The notes: generated from the letters alone by a model not told the origin. A DNA stretch of 28,799 bases from a virus (IMGVR_UViG_3300009149_000202:1-28799); one strand, 5' to 3'; counted from the first letter of the stretch, positions 1-7,148 are shown. Program-made: numbers and translations.

Positions 1-63
1 AAACGGATTATGGGTCTCAACGTACTCGTTAGTGGATTACTACCTGAAGGTGGATTCATGTTA
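1..63 (+). repeat. 63-bp exact direct repeat, copy 1
   Basis: Bases 1-63 are identical, base for base, to 268-330. Identity stops at base 64. Whether it extends left of base 1 cannot be seen. Perfect identity at third codon positions points to a recent duplication, gene conversion, or an assembly effect at the edge. Confidence 0.9.
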
Positions 64-69
64 ATATAG
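1..69 (+). CDS. 3' end of an upstream paralogue (partial)
   Basis: The reading frame is open from base 1 and ends at TAG 67-69. Its first 21 codons encode exactly the same residues as codons 61-81 of the next gene (KRIMGLNVLVSG and onward to GGFML), then it reads Ile-stop where the next gene continues. This is either the end of a shortened tandem copy or a fragment left by a duplication. Only the 3' end is in the window, so full length and function are unknown. Confidence 0.5.
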   Translation, partial: KRIMGLNVLVSGLLPEGGFMLI

Positions 70-87
70 AAGAACAGGAGTGATATT

Positions 88-498
88 ATGAGTAATGTTT
101 ATGGAGACTTTGATTATATTATTCATAAGATATTCCGCGAGGTTGATGATAGAATAGCAAATACAGGGTACGAGCCAAAGGTACTTATTGTGGCTGTTGA
201 TATTGAATTAATGCTTAGGCGTTGTGATGAAGCTATTAGAATGGGGCCCGTTGAAATACATCCATTAAAACGGATTATGGGTCTCAACGTACTCGTTAGT
301 GGATTACTACCTGAAGGTGGATTCATGTTATTAGATGAACATGATGTTGCATTAATAGAAGAGTATAAAAGAATTATTAAAGAGAACAGTTATAACGTGA
401 AAGAAGATGAAGTTAACTTTGATATGACTGAGTTTACAACTGCAAGAATATTAGCTAAGACAAATGTATTGGTGGGATTTGATGCCGGAAAAAGGTGA
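88..498 (+). CDS. hypothetical protein, first complete gene
   Basis: A 136-residue soluble protein of unknown function, starting at ATG 88 behind AGGAGTGAT. It has mixed alpha/beta character, with a hydrophobic strand around residues 31-39 (KVLIVAVDI), and no membrane segment or motif I recognise. Codons 61-81 are the internal copy of the repeat at the window start, so a paralogue probably lies just upstream. It overlaps the next gene by 17 bp and looks like the first visible member of the early operon. The ORF and its ribosome binding site are clear; no role can be assigned. Confidence 0.75.
   Translation: MSNVYGDFDYIIHKIFREVDDRIANTGYEPKVLIVAVDIELMLRRCDEAIRMGPVEIHPLKRIMGLNVLVSGLLPEGGFMLLDEHDVALIEEYKRIIKENSYNVKEDEVNFDMTEFTTARILAKTNVLVGFDAGKR
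268..330 (+). repeat. 63-bp exact direct repeat, copy 2
   Basis: Internal copy of bases 1-63, lying in frame inside the 136-residue hypothetical gene. The two copies start 267 bp apart. Confidence 0.9.
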
Positions 499-694
499 TA
501 AACTTTGGTGGTGGTGTAGCCGTTGGGGTTTAATGGTTTATAATGAAATGTGTGATATGGCTTGTTTGCCTGAGGAAGTGTCTGAATGCACAGATAAGAA
601 AGAAAAGCCGCAAAGTGCTTATGCACCAATCAATCCGAATTTGGATAGAAGATTAAAGAAAATGCTTGAAAGAAAAAAGGAGAAGAGACAATGA
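482..694 (+). CDS. small Trp/Cys-rich hypothetical protein
   Basis: A 70-residue protein. I chose ATG 482 because GGTGGG sits at a good distance upstream; an earlier in-frame ATG at 464 has no better signal. The N-terminal half contains the run KLWWWCSRWG and further cysteines, and the C-terminal third is strongly basic (RRLKKMLERKKEKR). It overlaps the preceding gene by 17 bp and the following gene by 4 bp (ATGA), so translation is probably coupled. The family is not recognised. The aromatic/Cys head and basic tail could suit a small nucleic-acid- or protein-binding factor, but that is speculation. Confidence 0.6.
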   Translation: MPEKGDKLWWWCSRWGLMVYNEMCDMACLPEEVSECTDKKEKPQSAYAPINPNLDRRLKKMLERKKEKRQ

Positions 695-909
695 CACTAT
701 TTTTATTAGCGGGGAACTTTCAAGAGTTCCAAAGGTACATGAAAGAAAAGAACATGACTCGAGGAGTATTCTATGTTTCAGGATTATCCAGACTCAAAGG
801 ACGTAAAATTGGGCCACGAGATAAAATCCTTATATATGGTACTTTCTACCAACGAAAAGATGCCGAAGACATAATCAAAGAAATTACAATATGTAAGACA
901 GTCACTTAG
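691..909 (+). CDS. small hypothetical protein
   Basis: A 72-residue protein starting in an ATGA overlap with the gene before it. It has alternating hydrophobic stretches (TLFLLAGNF, GVFYVSGL, KILIYGTFY) that read as a small alpha/beta fold, with no cysteine motif or membrane helix. I do not recognise the family. It is followed by a 58-bp gap with a TATA-like box, so it may end the first small transcription unit. Confidence 0.6.
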   Translation: MTLFLLAGNFQEFQRYMKEKNMTRGVFYVSGLSRLKGRKIGPRDKILIYGTFYQRKDAEDIIKEITICKTVT

Positions 910-910
910 C

Positions 911-918
911 TTTATATA
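911..918 (+). promoter_or_regulatory. TATA-like promoter element
   Basis: TTTATATA lies in one of only two + strand gaps longer than 50 bp between genes in the left block, 50 bp before the ATG at 968. The spacing suits an archaeal TATA box with a short leader carrying the GGGAGG ribosome binding site. Read as bacterial, TATACT (915-920) could be a -10 box, but no good -35 box stands 16-18 bp upstream. Weak evidence either way. Confidence 0.3.
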
Positions 919-967
919 CTATAAACGCTATTGTAAAAATAAAAATAAAAAACCAGGGAGGTATAGA

Positions 968-1279
968 ATGGTTAAACTGATAGAAGTAGTAGATGAACAA
1001 GGTGAGCCGTCAAAAGAACCTAAAGACATTATTAAGGAATTTTTGGATTCTGCAATGAGTGAAGCAAAATTTGAAGAAGAAGAAATTGGTAGGTCAGACA
1101 AAAGGGTTAATAATTTTATGGCTAGAACTAGGGTTTATTTGAAATATCATAAGTATGATACGATGGTAGATATTTCAAGAAAGAAGCCCTATATATATTT
1201 AAAAAGAATAGATAAGAAGGAGGTAGAAGAAAATGTCAACAGAAATGATACCAATGAAACAGATTCGATTGATGGATAA
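968..1279 (+). CDS. hypothetical acidic protein
   Basis: A 103-residue protein starting at ATG 968 behind GGGAGGT. It is charged and mostly helical in look (KEPKDIIKEFLDSAMSEAKFEEEE), with a basic centre (RVNNFMARTRVYLKYHKYD). Its last 47 bp overlap the start of the ParB-DpdA gene in another frame, so the two are tightly linked in expression. The family is not recognised. Its place as the first gene of the modification operon makes an accessory or regulatory role possible but unproven. Confidence 0.65.
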   Translation: MVKLIEVVDEQGEPSKEPKDIIKEFLDSAMSEAKFEEEEIGRSDKRVNNFMARTRVYLKYHKYDTMVDISRKKPYIYLKRIDKKEVEENVNRNDTNETDSIDG

Positions 1280-2825
1280 TCAACCGAGGAGCGAGTACGA
1301 CGATAAATACATTAAGGAACTCTGTGATACTTTTAAGACAAAGGGATTCAAAGGGGCCTTGACTGTATGGCAGCCTCCAGGAGAAGAATATTACGAGATT
1401 ATATCCGGTCATTGTAGATATTTAGCGCTGGAGAAATTAGGAACTGATGAAGTTGCTTGTGCTGTATATGAAGATATAGATGCTGCAAAAGCATATGAGT
1501 TAGCTATATTGTTCAATGAACAGAGAAAAGATTTGTCTTTGTTAGAACTTGCTGAGTCATATCAGGTTTTGATGGAGAAACATGGGAAGGATATAAAATT
1601 TATATCTTCGACATTCCATTCGTCACAGTCAAGTGTATCGAATGTTTTGTCTGTTCTTAAGCAACCCGATTATATAAGAGAGCAAGCACATAAGGGTAAG
1701 TTAACTCTTTTTGATATTAATACACTGAAACAGATACCTAATGTTGATGAAAGGGTAAGATATGCAAAGAAAGTTGTATCTGGTGATATTGCAAAGACAA
1801 GACTTGCAGACGAAGTAAAAATGCATATTAGAAGACAGAAAATTGTTGATGCTGTTCCAGATTTAACTAATGAGTTGTTAGATAAGCCTGAAAGCAGTTC
1901 AAAACAAGGTAAGAATATTTTCATACCACCAGACTTCAAGTTGTATTTTACAATGGGTGCTGCAGTAAGACTTGACTGGGCATTATTGCCTCAGACAAAT
2001 ATACTTGTTAGTGCATATCATATATTGCATGCAAGAAACAGACTTCCAATGCTTGATGACATTATTAATAGGAGAAGTGAAATGGATTCTCTTATGATTG
2101 ATTCAAGTTCCATTATTGCAATGGATAAGGGAGATACTGATTGGTTTGGCAAACAAAAAGAGATAGTTGCACTTGCAAATGCTGTTAATGCAGATGTGGT
2201 TGTTCAACTTGATGTGTTGTGCAAACCAAAATTGTTAGATAAGTGTGGTATGTCAGTTGCTGAAGCACAAGCAATAACTATAGAAAATGCAGAGAACTTT
2301 ATGGATTTGGAAACAGATGCACGTAAAGTATATGTATTGCAAGGATACGAGAAGAGAGAATATATGACTTGTATTAATGCGTTCCATGAACTTGGCATAT
2401 TTGAAAATAACAACAATATTATTGGTGTTGGCAGTTCAGCTGGTGAGAAGGCAGAGGCAACATTGGATAGGTATAAATTCTGTTGTGATGCAGTACATAA
2501 GATAAATCCAAAACTTGGAATACATGCTTTCGGTATTGGTTCACCTGATATCATTACAAAACTATATGGTTATGGAGTAACACAAGTTGATAATCAGACT
2601 CCAACTGTATTGTCACGTATTAATCAGTGGGTCAATCCCGAAGATGGTGAGTCTTTTAAAGGACTTACACTTGCAAAAACAAGAAATACCGCAATGTATC
2701 AAGCACAACTGTTATGGAACTATGGTGCATATTTCAATGGTATAAATAACAAGTTTGCAGCGTTAAAAGGCATTGAGCCAAGAATAGTTGACGAAGCAGT
2801 TGACGAAACACCAGAAGAGGAGTGA
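1233..2825 (+). CDS. dpdA: ParB-DpdA fusion, DNA 7-deazaguanine transglycosylase
   Basis: A 530-residue two-part protein. Start ATG 1233 follows a strong GGAGG. Residues about 5-100 match the ParB/Spo0J N-terminal fold, with the box SGHCRYLAL (58-66) and NEQRKDLS (95-102). Residues 105-200 look like the ParB helix-turn-helix region (SQSSVSNVLSVLKQP at 131-145). After a linker, residues 228-510 resemble tRNA-guanine transglycosylase/DpdA: MIDSSS with D290, VQLDVL with D327, VLQGYEKREY (368-377), VGSSAG (399-404), HAFGIGS (431-437), and VDNQTP with D453 as possible nucleophile. I see no CxCxxC zinc motif after it. DpdA enzymes exchange guanine in DNA for preQ0. The nearby preQ0 genes support the same role here. 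In bacterial dpd islands a separate ParB/DndB-like partner, DpdB, works with DpdA, so this may be a natural fusion of both jobs. The ParB half could guide DNA binding or site choice. The ParB call is firm; the DpdA call is strong but rests on motifs only. Confidence 0.82.
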   Translation: MSTEMIPMKQIRLMDNQPRSEYDDKYIKELCDTFKTKGFKGALTVWQPPGEEYYEIISGHCRYLALEKLGTDEVACAVYEDIDAAKAYELAILFNEQRKDLSLLELAESYQVLMEKHGKDIKFISSTFHSSQSSVSNVLSVLKQPDYIREQAHKGKLTLFDINTLKQIPNVDERVRYAKKVVSGDIAKTRLADEVKMHIRRQKIVDAVPDLTNELLDKPESSSKQGKNIFIPPDFKLYFTMGAAVRLDWALLPQTNILVSAYHILHARNRLPMLDDIINRRSEMDSLMIDSSSIIAMDKGDTDWFGKQKEIVALANAVNADVVVQLDVLCKPKLLDKCGMSVAEAQAITIENAENFMDLETDARKVYVLQGYEKREYMTCINAFHELGIFENNNNIIGVGSSAGEKAEATLDRYKFCCDAVHKINPKLGIHAFGIGSPDIITKLYGYGVTQVDNQTPTVLSRINQWVNPEDGESFKGLTLAKTRNTAMYQAQLLWNYGAYFNGINNKFAALKGIEPRIVDEAVDETPEEE

Positions 2826-2830
2826 GTATA

Positions 2831-3619
2831 ATGGTTAGGCAGTACATGGAATTTAATTTCGATACAGTAGCAATAAGTAAATCAGGTATACATATGTATA
2901 GACAGTGCCCGAAGAGATTTGAATATATGGTAGTAAAGGATATGGGTTTTAAAGATACAGACCTTCCTGAGGCCATGGTTGTCGGGACTGAGTTTCATGA
3001 TGCTGCCGAACTGATATATGACCAAATAGATAAGGAAGCCATATTAAGGGGAGATATTTCGGTTGTTGATGAATATTCCAAGTATATGGAATATACAGAA
3101 CATAGAAAGAATTTTATTGATATGGAACAACGACGTTTCGACTCGTTGGGTGGTGTAGGGAAGGTAGATGAATTCTTCTTCCCTTTGCACCGCGAACTTT
3201 ATATGGAAGACAAAGAATTAAATTTCTATGGCACATTGGATAGAATTGATAAAATGCCAGATGGGGAATATGTTGTTATTGATTATAAGGTAAGTAAGTA
3301 TCCTAAACATCAAAGCGCATTTAGTAAGTACAGATTAGAATTAGCAGGATATGCACATTTGGCTTATGCTTGTGGTATAGTTGATAAGCCAGTAAAGTAT
3401 ATTGGAATTATGTTTATGAAAGATGATGATGAAGGTGGACACGGGGGTATGTTCTTTGAAAAATTAAAAGAGACCTCTATAAATGCATTTCACAGAAATC
3501 TTAAGAAGGTACAAGAAGGAGCACGTAATAGAATATTTGATGCAAAACCTGGCTGGGGATGTCAATGGTGTCCTTATGAGAGGGTTTGTATAGTTGATGA
3601 AGCACAACAGGTGAAATAA
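2831..3619 (+). CDS. Cas4-like Fe-S PD-(D/E)XK nuclease
   Basis: A 262-residue nuclease of the PD-(D/E)XK superfamily (RecB/AddB/Cas4-like). I chose ATG 2831, 8 bp after GGAG; a GTG at 2822 is possible. Motifs in order: C26 in RQCPKRFEY, H56 in GTEFHDAAEL, D137 in FYGTLDRID, D151-x-K153 in VVIDYKVSK, then E170 and Y174 in the ELAGYAH helix. At the C-terminus, C244, C247 and C253 (CQWCPYERVC) together with C26 give the four-cysteine layout of an iron-sulphur cluster. Such enzymes trim DNA ends, usually 5'-3' on single strands. It lies directly between the DpdA fusion and a phosphoesterase, with almost no spacing. A role in recombination, end processing or attack on unmodified host DNA is plausible. 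It is not a CRISPR Cas4 in context, as no other cas gene is present. Confidence 0.82.
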   Translation: MVRQYMEFNFDTVAISKSGIHMYRQCPKRFEYMVVKDMGFKDTDLPEAMVVGTEFHDAAELIYDQIDKEAILRGDISVVDEYSKYMEYTEHRKNFIDMEQRRFDSLGGVGKVDEFFFPLHRELYMEDKELNFYGTLDRIDKMPDGEYVVIDYKVSKYPKHQSAFSKYRLELAGYAHLAYACGIVDKPVKYIGIMFMKDDDEGGHGGMFFEKLKETSINAFHRNLKKVQEGARNRIFDAKPGWGCQWCPYERVCIVDEAQQVK

Positions 3620-4782
3620 TGGTAGTGAACAGAAAACAGGTATTAACCAGGATTGAGAAAGAAATTTACGATATATTAGTAGACGAAGGTGGAGTAACTG
3701 CAGAAGAAATTGCAAGAACGCGTCATGTTAAAAGGAACCAGATACAAAAAATGTTTGTTAATTTAAGAAAGAAAGGTGTTATAATAAGACAACAAAAAAC
3801 TGGTAGTGGTCCTGGAGACGATGCTATATATTGGATAGATGAAGAAGACGTATTTGAAGGCAAACCTACATATAAGAAAGAATATAAAACACGTGCAGAA
3901 TATGGATATGATTTACTGCAAGGTGTTAAAATGGTTGCTGAGGTGCAAACAAATCGTTTTATGCCAGAGGTTAGGCATTTTGATTTTGAAAGTCAATTGA
4001 GTATTGCTATATTGTATTTAGCTGATTTTCACATTGGACACCAGCATGGAGATTATGGTGCTATGGAATTTATGTTTGATTTAATTGCAAATACTGAAGG
4101 TTTATATGTTGTGTTTGTTGGTGATATGATAGATAATAGTGTTAACGCTATTGCGCCTACAGGTAGTACAAATATAGTGGACAAAGACGGACAATTAGCC
4201 ATATATGAAAGCCTATTGGCTAAAGTCACTGACAAAAAGAAATTACTCATTATGTTTGAAGGTAATCATGAAGTCAGGTCTATTATATCTGACCACTTTA
4301 GAGTAACACAATATATTGCAAAACAACAAGACACAGAATATGGTAACTTTGGTCATCAGTTTGTTGTGACAATGAATGGCAGTCCAACAATTATATATTG
4401 TAGACACAAGATGAAGGGTCATTCACAATATAATCCCTTGCATCAAATGGTAAGAGCAGTGTTGTTTGATAATTGCAGACATGCAGGAAATGCAGATGTA
4501 TTAGTAAGAGCACATACACATGAAAGTGCAATGGGTGTATTTAAAGTAGGTAACAAAGTTCGAGAAATGTTAGTATGTGGTAATGCTGTAGTATATGATG
4601 ATTTTGCAGATAGGGTAGGATATGAAAGTATGAAATGGTCTATGCCTATGACTATAATAAGACCCGATGGCACAAGAAGAAATTATCGTCGTTTTACTGA
4701 AGGCATACAAGATTTGAAAGACTTCAGAGAAATTGAAATGAGAAGAATTGAACCAGAAGATGATGAGGAGGATGGAGAATAA
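3619..4782 (+). CDS. winged-helix metallophosphoesterase
   Basis: A 387-residue protein whose ATG overlaps the preceding stop (TAATG). Residues about 10-65 form a winged helix-turn-helix (ILVDEGGVTAEEIARTRHV, then NQIQKMFVNLRKKGVIIR). Residues 127-350 carry the calcineurin-like phosphoesterase set: D136-x-H138 (ADFHIG), G168-D169 (GDMID), G215-N216-H217-E218, H263 (CRHKMKG), and H299-x-H301 (RAHTHES). These are the two-metal ligands of SbcD/Mre11-type nucleases and related enzymes. The C-terminus is acidic (EPEDDEEDGE). No SbcC/Rad50 partner is visible. Adjacent to the Fe-S nuclease, it probably works on DNA, as an exonuclease or repair/recombination enzyme. The fold is firm, the substrate inferred. 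Confidence 0.8.
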   Translation: MVVNRKQVLTRIEKEIYDILVDEGGVTAEEIARTRHVKRNQIQKMFVNLRKKGVIIRQQKTGSGPGDDAIYWIDEEDVFEGKPTYKKEYKTRAEYGYDLLQGVKMVAEVQTNRFMPEVRHFDFESQLSIAILYLADFHIGHQHGDYGAMEFMFDLIANTEGLYVVFVGDMIDNSVNAIAPTGSTNIVDKDGQLAIYESLLAKVTDKKKLLIMFEGNHEVRSIISDHFRVTQYIAKQQDTEYGNFGHQFVVTMNGSPTIIYCRHKMKGHSQYNPLHQMVRAVLFDNCRHAGNADVLVRAHTHESAMGVFKVGNKVREMLVCGNAVVYDDFADRVGYESMKWSMPMTIIRPDGTRRNYRRFTEGIQDLKDFREIEMRRIEPEDDEEDGE

Positions 4783-5414
4783 TGGTTAATATAATAGATG
4801 CTGGATTTATTATTAATTTGTCACCTGGTGATGAAATTAAAATAATGGAAAATATAGAAAGAGCTGGTCGAACTGCATACAAATCTGAAGCAAATATTAC
4901 ATCTGGTTCAGCAAAAGATTTTGTTGAAATGCTTATTAATAGAGGACATGAAAGTGTTTTAGAACATGAATGTGTATCAGTGAGAGTGATTTGTGATAGA
5001 GGTGTATCTCATGAGATAGTGAGACATAGAATAGCGAGTTATAGTCAAGAGAGTACCCGTTATTGTAATTACAGTAAGGAAAAGTTCGGTAATCAAATAA
5101 CAGTTATTGATATCAGAAAATATTTGAAGGATGATGAATATGATGATTGGATAGAAGCTGTTGAGAATACCGAAATACATTATTTCGAATTATTAAGAAA
5201 AACAGGTTCACCTCAACTTGCAAGAAGTGTATTACCGAATTCGTTAAAAACTGAAATCTTAATTACAATGAATTTGCGTGAATGGAGACATTTCTTTAGA
5301 TTGAGAACAGCTAAAGCTGCACATCCTCAAATGCGAGAGATTGCAATACCAATGCTTAATGAATTTAAGGGAATATTGCCTGCGGTATTTGATGATATAA
5401 AGGTGATTGAATGA
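4782..5414 (+). CDS. thyX: flavin-dependent thymidylate synthase ThyX
   Basis: A 210-residue protein that makes dTMP from dUMP using methylene-tetrahydrofolate and FAD. The signature RHRX7S is intact: R81-H82-R83 ... S91, within RHRIASYSQESTR. The upstream segment LINRGHESVLEHECVSVRV (about 51-69) and the C-terminal MNLREWRHFFRLR stretch are also typical of ThyX, and the length matches. The start overlaps the preceding stop by 1 bp and has GGAGG upstream. In a virus this supplies thymidine nucleotides during genome replication. It sits among other nucleotide genes. Confidence 0.95.
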   Translation: MVNIIDAGFIINLSPGDEIKIMENIERAGRTAYKSEANITSGSAKDFVEMLINRGHESVLEHECVSVRVICDRGVSHEIVRHRIASYSQESTRYCNYSKEKFGNQITVIDIRKYLKDDEYDDWIEAVENTEIHYFELLRKTGSPQLARSVLPNSLKTEILITMNLREWRHFFRLRTAKAAHPQMREIAIPMLNEFKGILPAVFDDIKVIE

Positions 5415-5620
5415 GTGATGATGCAATAAATCCTAAACATTATAAGGATACGGAAGTTGAGCCAATAAAAGCTATAGAGGCTTGGGGATTGAATTTCAGT
5501 TTGGGCAATGTGATAAAATATATTGCCAGATGTGGAAAGAAAGATGATGAGATACAGGAGTTGAAAAAAGCTCGATGGTATCTTGATAGAGAAATTGCCC
5601 GGAGGGAAAAAAATGAATAA
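5411..5620 (+). CDS. DUF3310 small protein
   Basis: A 69-residue protein that matches the DUF3310 family by pattern: INPKHYKD near the start, then VEPIKAIEAWGLNF, and the helix GNVIKYIARCGKKDDEIQELKKARWYLD. Such proteins are common in phage nucleotide-metabolism regions; some are annotated as nucleotide-kinase-like, but the activity is not established. It overlaps thyX by 4 bp (ATGA) behind AAGGTGAT and overlaps queD by 8 bp. Confidence 0.85.
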   Translation: MSDDAINPKHYKDTEVEPIKAIEAWGLNFSLGNVIKYIARCGKKDDEIQELKKARWYLDREIARREKNE

Positions 5621-6044
5621 GACAACAATAGGATTACAGGAAATAAGCTTAGCAGCTGCACATATGGTACATACAGTCGATACAAAATGTTATAGGCTTC
5701 ACGGTCATAACTGGATTGTAAATGTAGAGTTAATTGGCGATATAGCTGATGATGGAATGATAGTAGATTACGGTCTTATCAAAGAGTATCTCGATATGTT
5801 TGACCATAAGGTTTGGTTCATTGAAGGATATACAGATGATGTAAAGTATGAAGCATATAGGGAAATGTGTGTTCAGTATGGCGATGCAATGCAAATTGCG
5901 GTTCCAGTAATTACTAGTGAACATATGGCAAATTTCTTTGCAAAAGAGATAAAAGAAAAGTTCGGACTTAAAGGTGTTCAGGTAACTGTATTTGAGGGTC
6001 TTAGGTCATACGCTACGGGAGTGTGTTATGATGAAGATATCTGA
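5613..6044 (+). CDS. queD: QueD, 6-carboxy-tetrahydropterin synthase
   Basis: A 143-residue enzyme that converts 7,8-dihydroneopterin triphosphate to 6-carboxy-5,6,7,8-tetrahydropterin, the second step to preQ0. Start ATG 5613 is set by GGAGGG 7 bp upstream; an in-frame upstream ATG lies inside the DUF3310 gene. Motifs: H17 (AAAHMV), then C26-x3-H30-G-H32 (CYRLHGH), which is the QueD-type CxxxHGH giving the zinc histidines and catalytic cysteine; D65-H66 (FDHKV); and E128 (VFEGLRS). Typical length for the family. It overlaps queE by 17 bp. Confidence 0.92.
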   Translation: MNKTTIGLQEISLAAAHMVHTVDTKCYRLHGHNWIVNVELIGDIADDGMIVDYGLIKEYLDMFDHKVWFIEGYTDDVKYEAYREMCVQYGDAMQIAVPVITSEHMANFFAKEIKEKFGLKGVQVTVFEGLRSYATGVCYDEDI

Positions 6045-6738
6045 GATATTTTGGAGTATTCAGGGCGAGAGCACATTCGCTGGTATTCCTACTTTGTTTA
6101 TTCGATTTCAGGGATGTAATTTAAGGTGTAACTATTGTGATAGTGCTTATACCTTTGATATGGAAGCTGAAGGTGTAAAAGATATGACTGTTGATGAAGT
6201 AATGGCTGAAGTATATGAAGAGGCTGTTACCAAGACAAAGAACAATATGTTCATTTGTATTACCGGCGGCGAACCACTTATACATGCTGCTGACTTACAA
6301 ATATTGTTGCAGAAACTTATTGCTGAATTTGGCGAAAGTGTTATTATCACGATAGAAACTAATGGTAGTATTAAAATACCAAAGGAATTGAGATTACCAC
6401 AAGTGTTCTGGATTGTTGATATTAAGTGTCCTTCTTCAGGTCATGAATTAAATGATATGTCAGTATATGGTTTGTTGAAAACTTTAGGAAAACAGGATGA
6501 GATTAAGTTTGTCATTGGAGATGAAAATGATTTCATTTATGCACATACTATTGTTAGGCACTTCATACCTGAATACTTTTTGAATCAGCGCAGTGTTATA
6601 TTTTCACCAGTTATACTTGATGATAATAAGGAATGGCCTGCAAAACTCGCACAGATGGTATTGGATGCTGAGTTACCGGTAAGAGTACAAATACAGTTAC
6701 ATAAGGTGATTTGGCCCAATGAAAATAGAGGATATTGA
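6028..6738 (+). CDS. queE: QueE, 7-carboxy-7-deazaguanine synthase
   Basis: A 236-residue radical-SAM enzyme that contracts 6-carboxytetrahydropterin to 7-carboxy-7-deazaguanine. ATG 6028 (or the next ATG, 6031) fits GGGAG upstream; the longer frame overlapping queD has no better start. The N-terminus EIFWSIQGEST and the cluster motif C30-x3-C34-x2-C37 (CNLRCNYCDS) are typical, followed by FICITGGEPL (75-84) for SAM binding and IETNGS. Its last 20 bp overlap the next small gene. Length fits the family. Confidence 0.93.
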   Translation: MMKISEIFWSIQGESTFAGIPTLFIRFQGCNLRCNYCDSAYTFDMEAEGVKDMTVDEVMAEVYEEAVTKTKNNMFICITGGEPLIHAADLQILLQKLIAEFGESVIITIETNGSIKIPKELRLPQVFWIVDIKCPSSGHELNDMSVYGLLKTLGKQDEIKFVIGDENDFIYAHTIVRHFIPEYFLNQRSVIFSPVILDDNKEWPAKLAQMVLDAELPVRVQIQLHKVIWPNENRGY

Positions 6739-7021
6739 GTCTACAGTAGATATATTTGAGGATGAAAAAACTGGGGAAATCTCAATGGTTTTAAAAAGAG
6801 CTACCATAATGTTTATGGATGGTTCAAAGTTGAAACTCGTATGTACAATGGATAGTTGTGAGGATAAACTGGATACTGTATGCGTGGGCATTAATTGCGA
6901 ACATTATAAAGCATATGATGGAAAAGGTAATGAGTTAAAAAGAGAACATTATGATAGTAAGTTGTTGCCACAATTCATTAAAAGAGTATGGCGAAGTAGA
7001 AAAGGAAAGAAGAGGGAATAA
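6719..7021 (+). CDS. hypothetical protein between queE and folE2
   Basis: A 100-residue protein; ATG 6719 has AAGGTGAT 7 bp upstream and lies within the end of queE. The N-terminal half looks beta-rich (TGEISMVLKRATIMFMDGSKLKLVC) with cysteines at residues 42, 47, 55 and 60, which could bind a metal, though the spacing matches no motif I know. The C-terminus is very basic (RVWRSRKGKKRE). Function unknown. Its location inside the preQ0 run suggests co-expression with it. Confidence 0.65.
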   Translation: MKIEDIESTVDIFEDEKTGEISMVLKRATIMFMDGSKLKLVCTMDSCEDKLDTVCVGINCEHYKAYDGKGNELKREHYDSKLLPQFIKRVWRSRKGKKRE

Positions 7022-7022
7022 T

Positions 7023-7148
7023 ATGGAAATAAGATTTGATGAACTACTCGAAATGTTTAATACTTGTTGCGAAAAGTTCAAAGATGAAAAAGTAGACTGT
7101 GTTCTATTTGAAGATGACTTTAAGCAAATATTAGTAACAAGGAAGTGA
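7023..7148 (+). CDS. 41-residue hypothetical protein
   Basis: A very short ORF starting at ATG 7023 directly after the preceding stop, with AGAGGGAA upstream. Acidic and helical at the start (RFDELLEMFNTCCEKF), ending in FKQILVTRK. It fills the space between its neighbours exactly. Not recognised. Confidence 0.5.
   Translation: MEIRFDELLEMFNTCCEKFKDEKVDCVLFEDDFKQILVTRK

Noticed and set aside
1233-2000. ParB-like domain read as a plasmid or prophage partition protein
   Set aside because: No ParA and no parS-like repeats are seen, and the domain is fused in frame to a TGT-like half, so a DNA-modification role is more likely.
2831-3619. Cas4 as part of a CRISPR system
   Set aside because: No repeat-spacer array and no Cas1, Cas2 or effector gene is present; Fe-S nucleases of this kind are common in viruses on their own.
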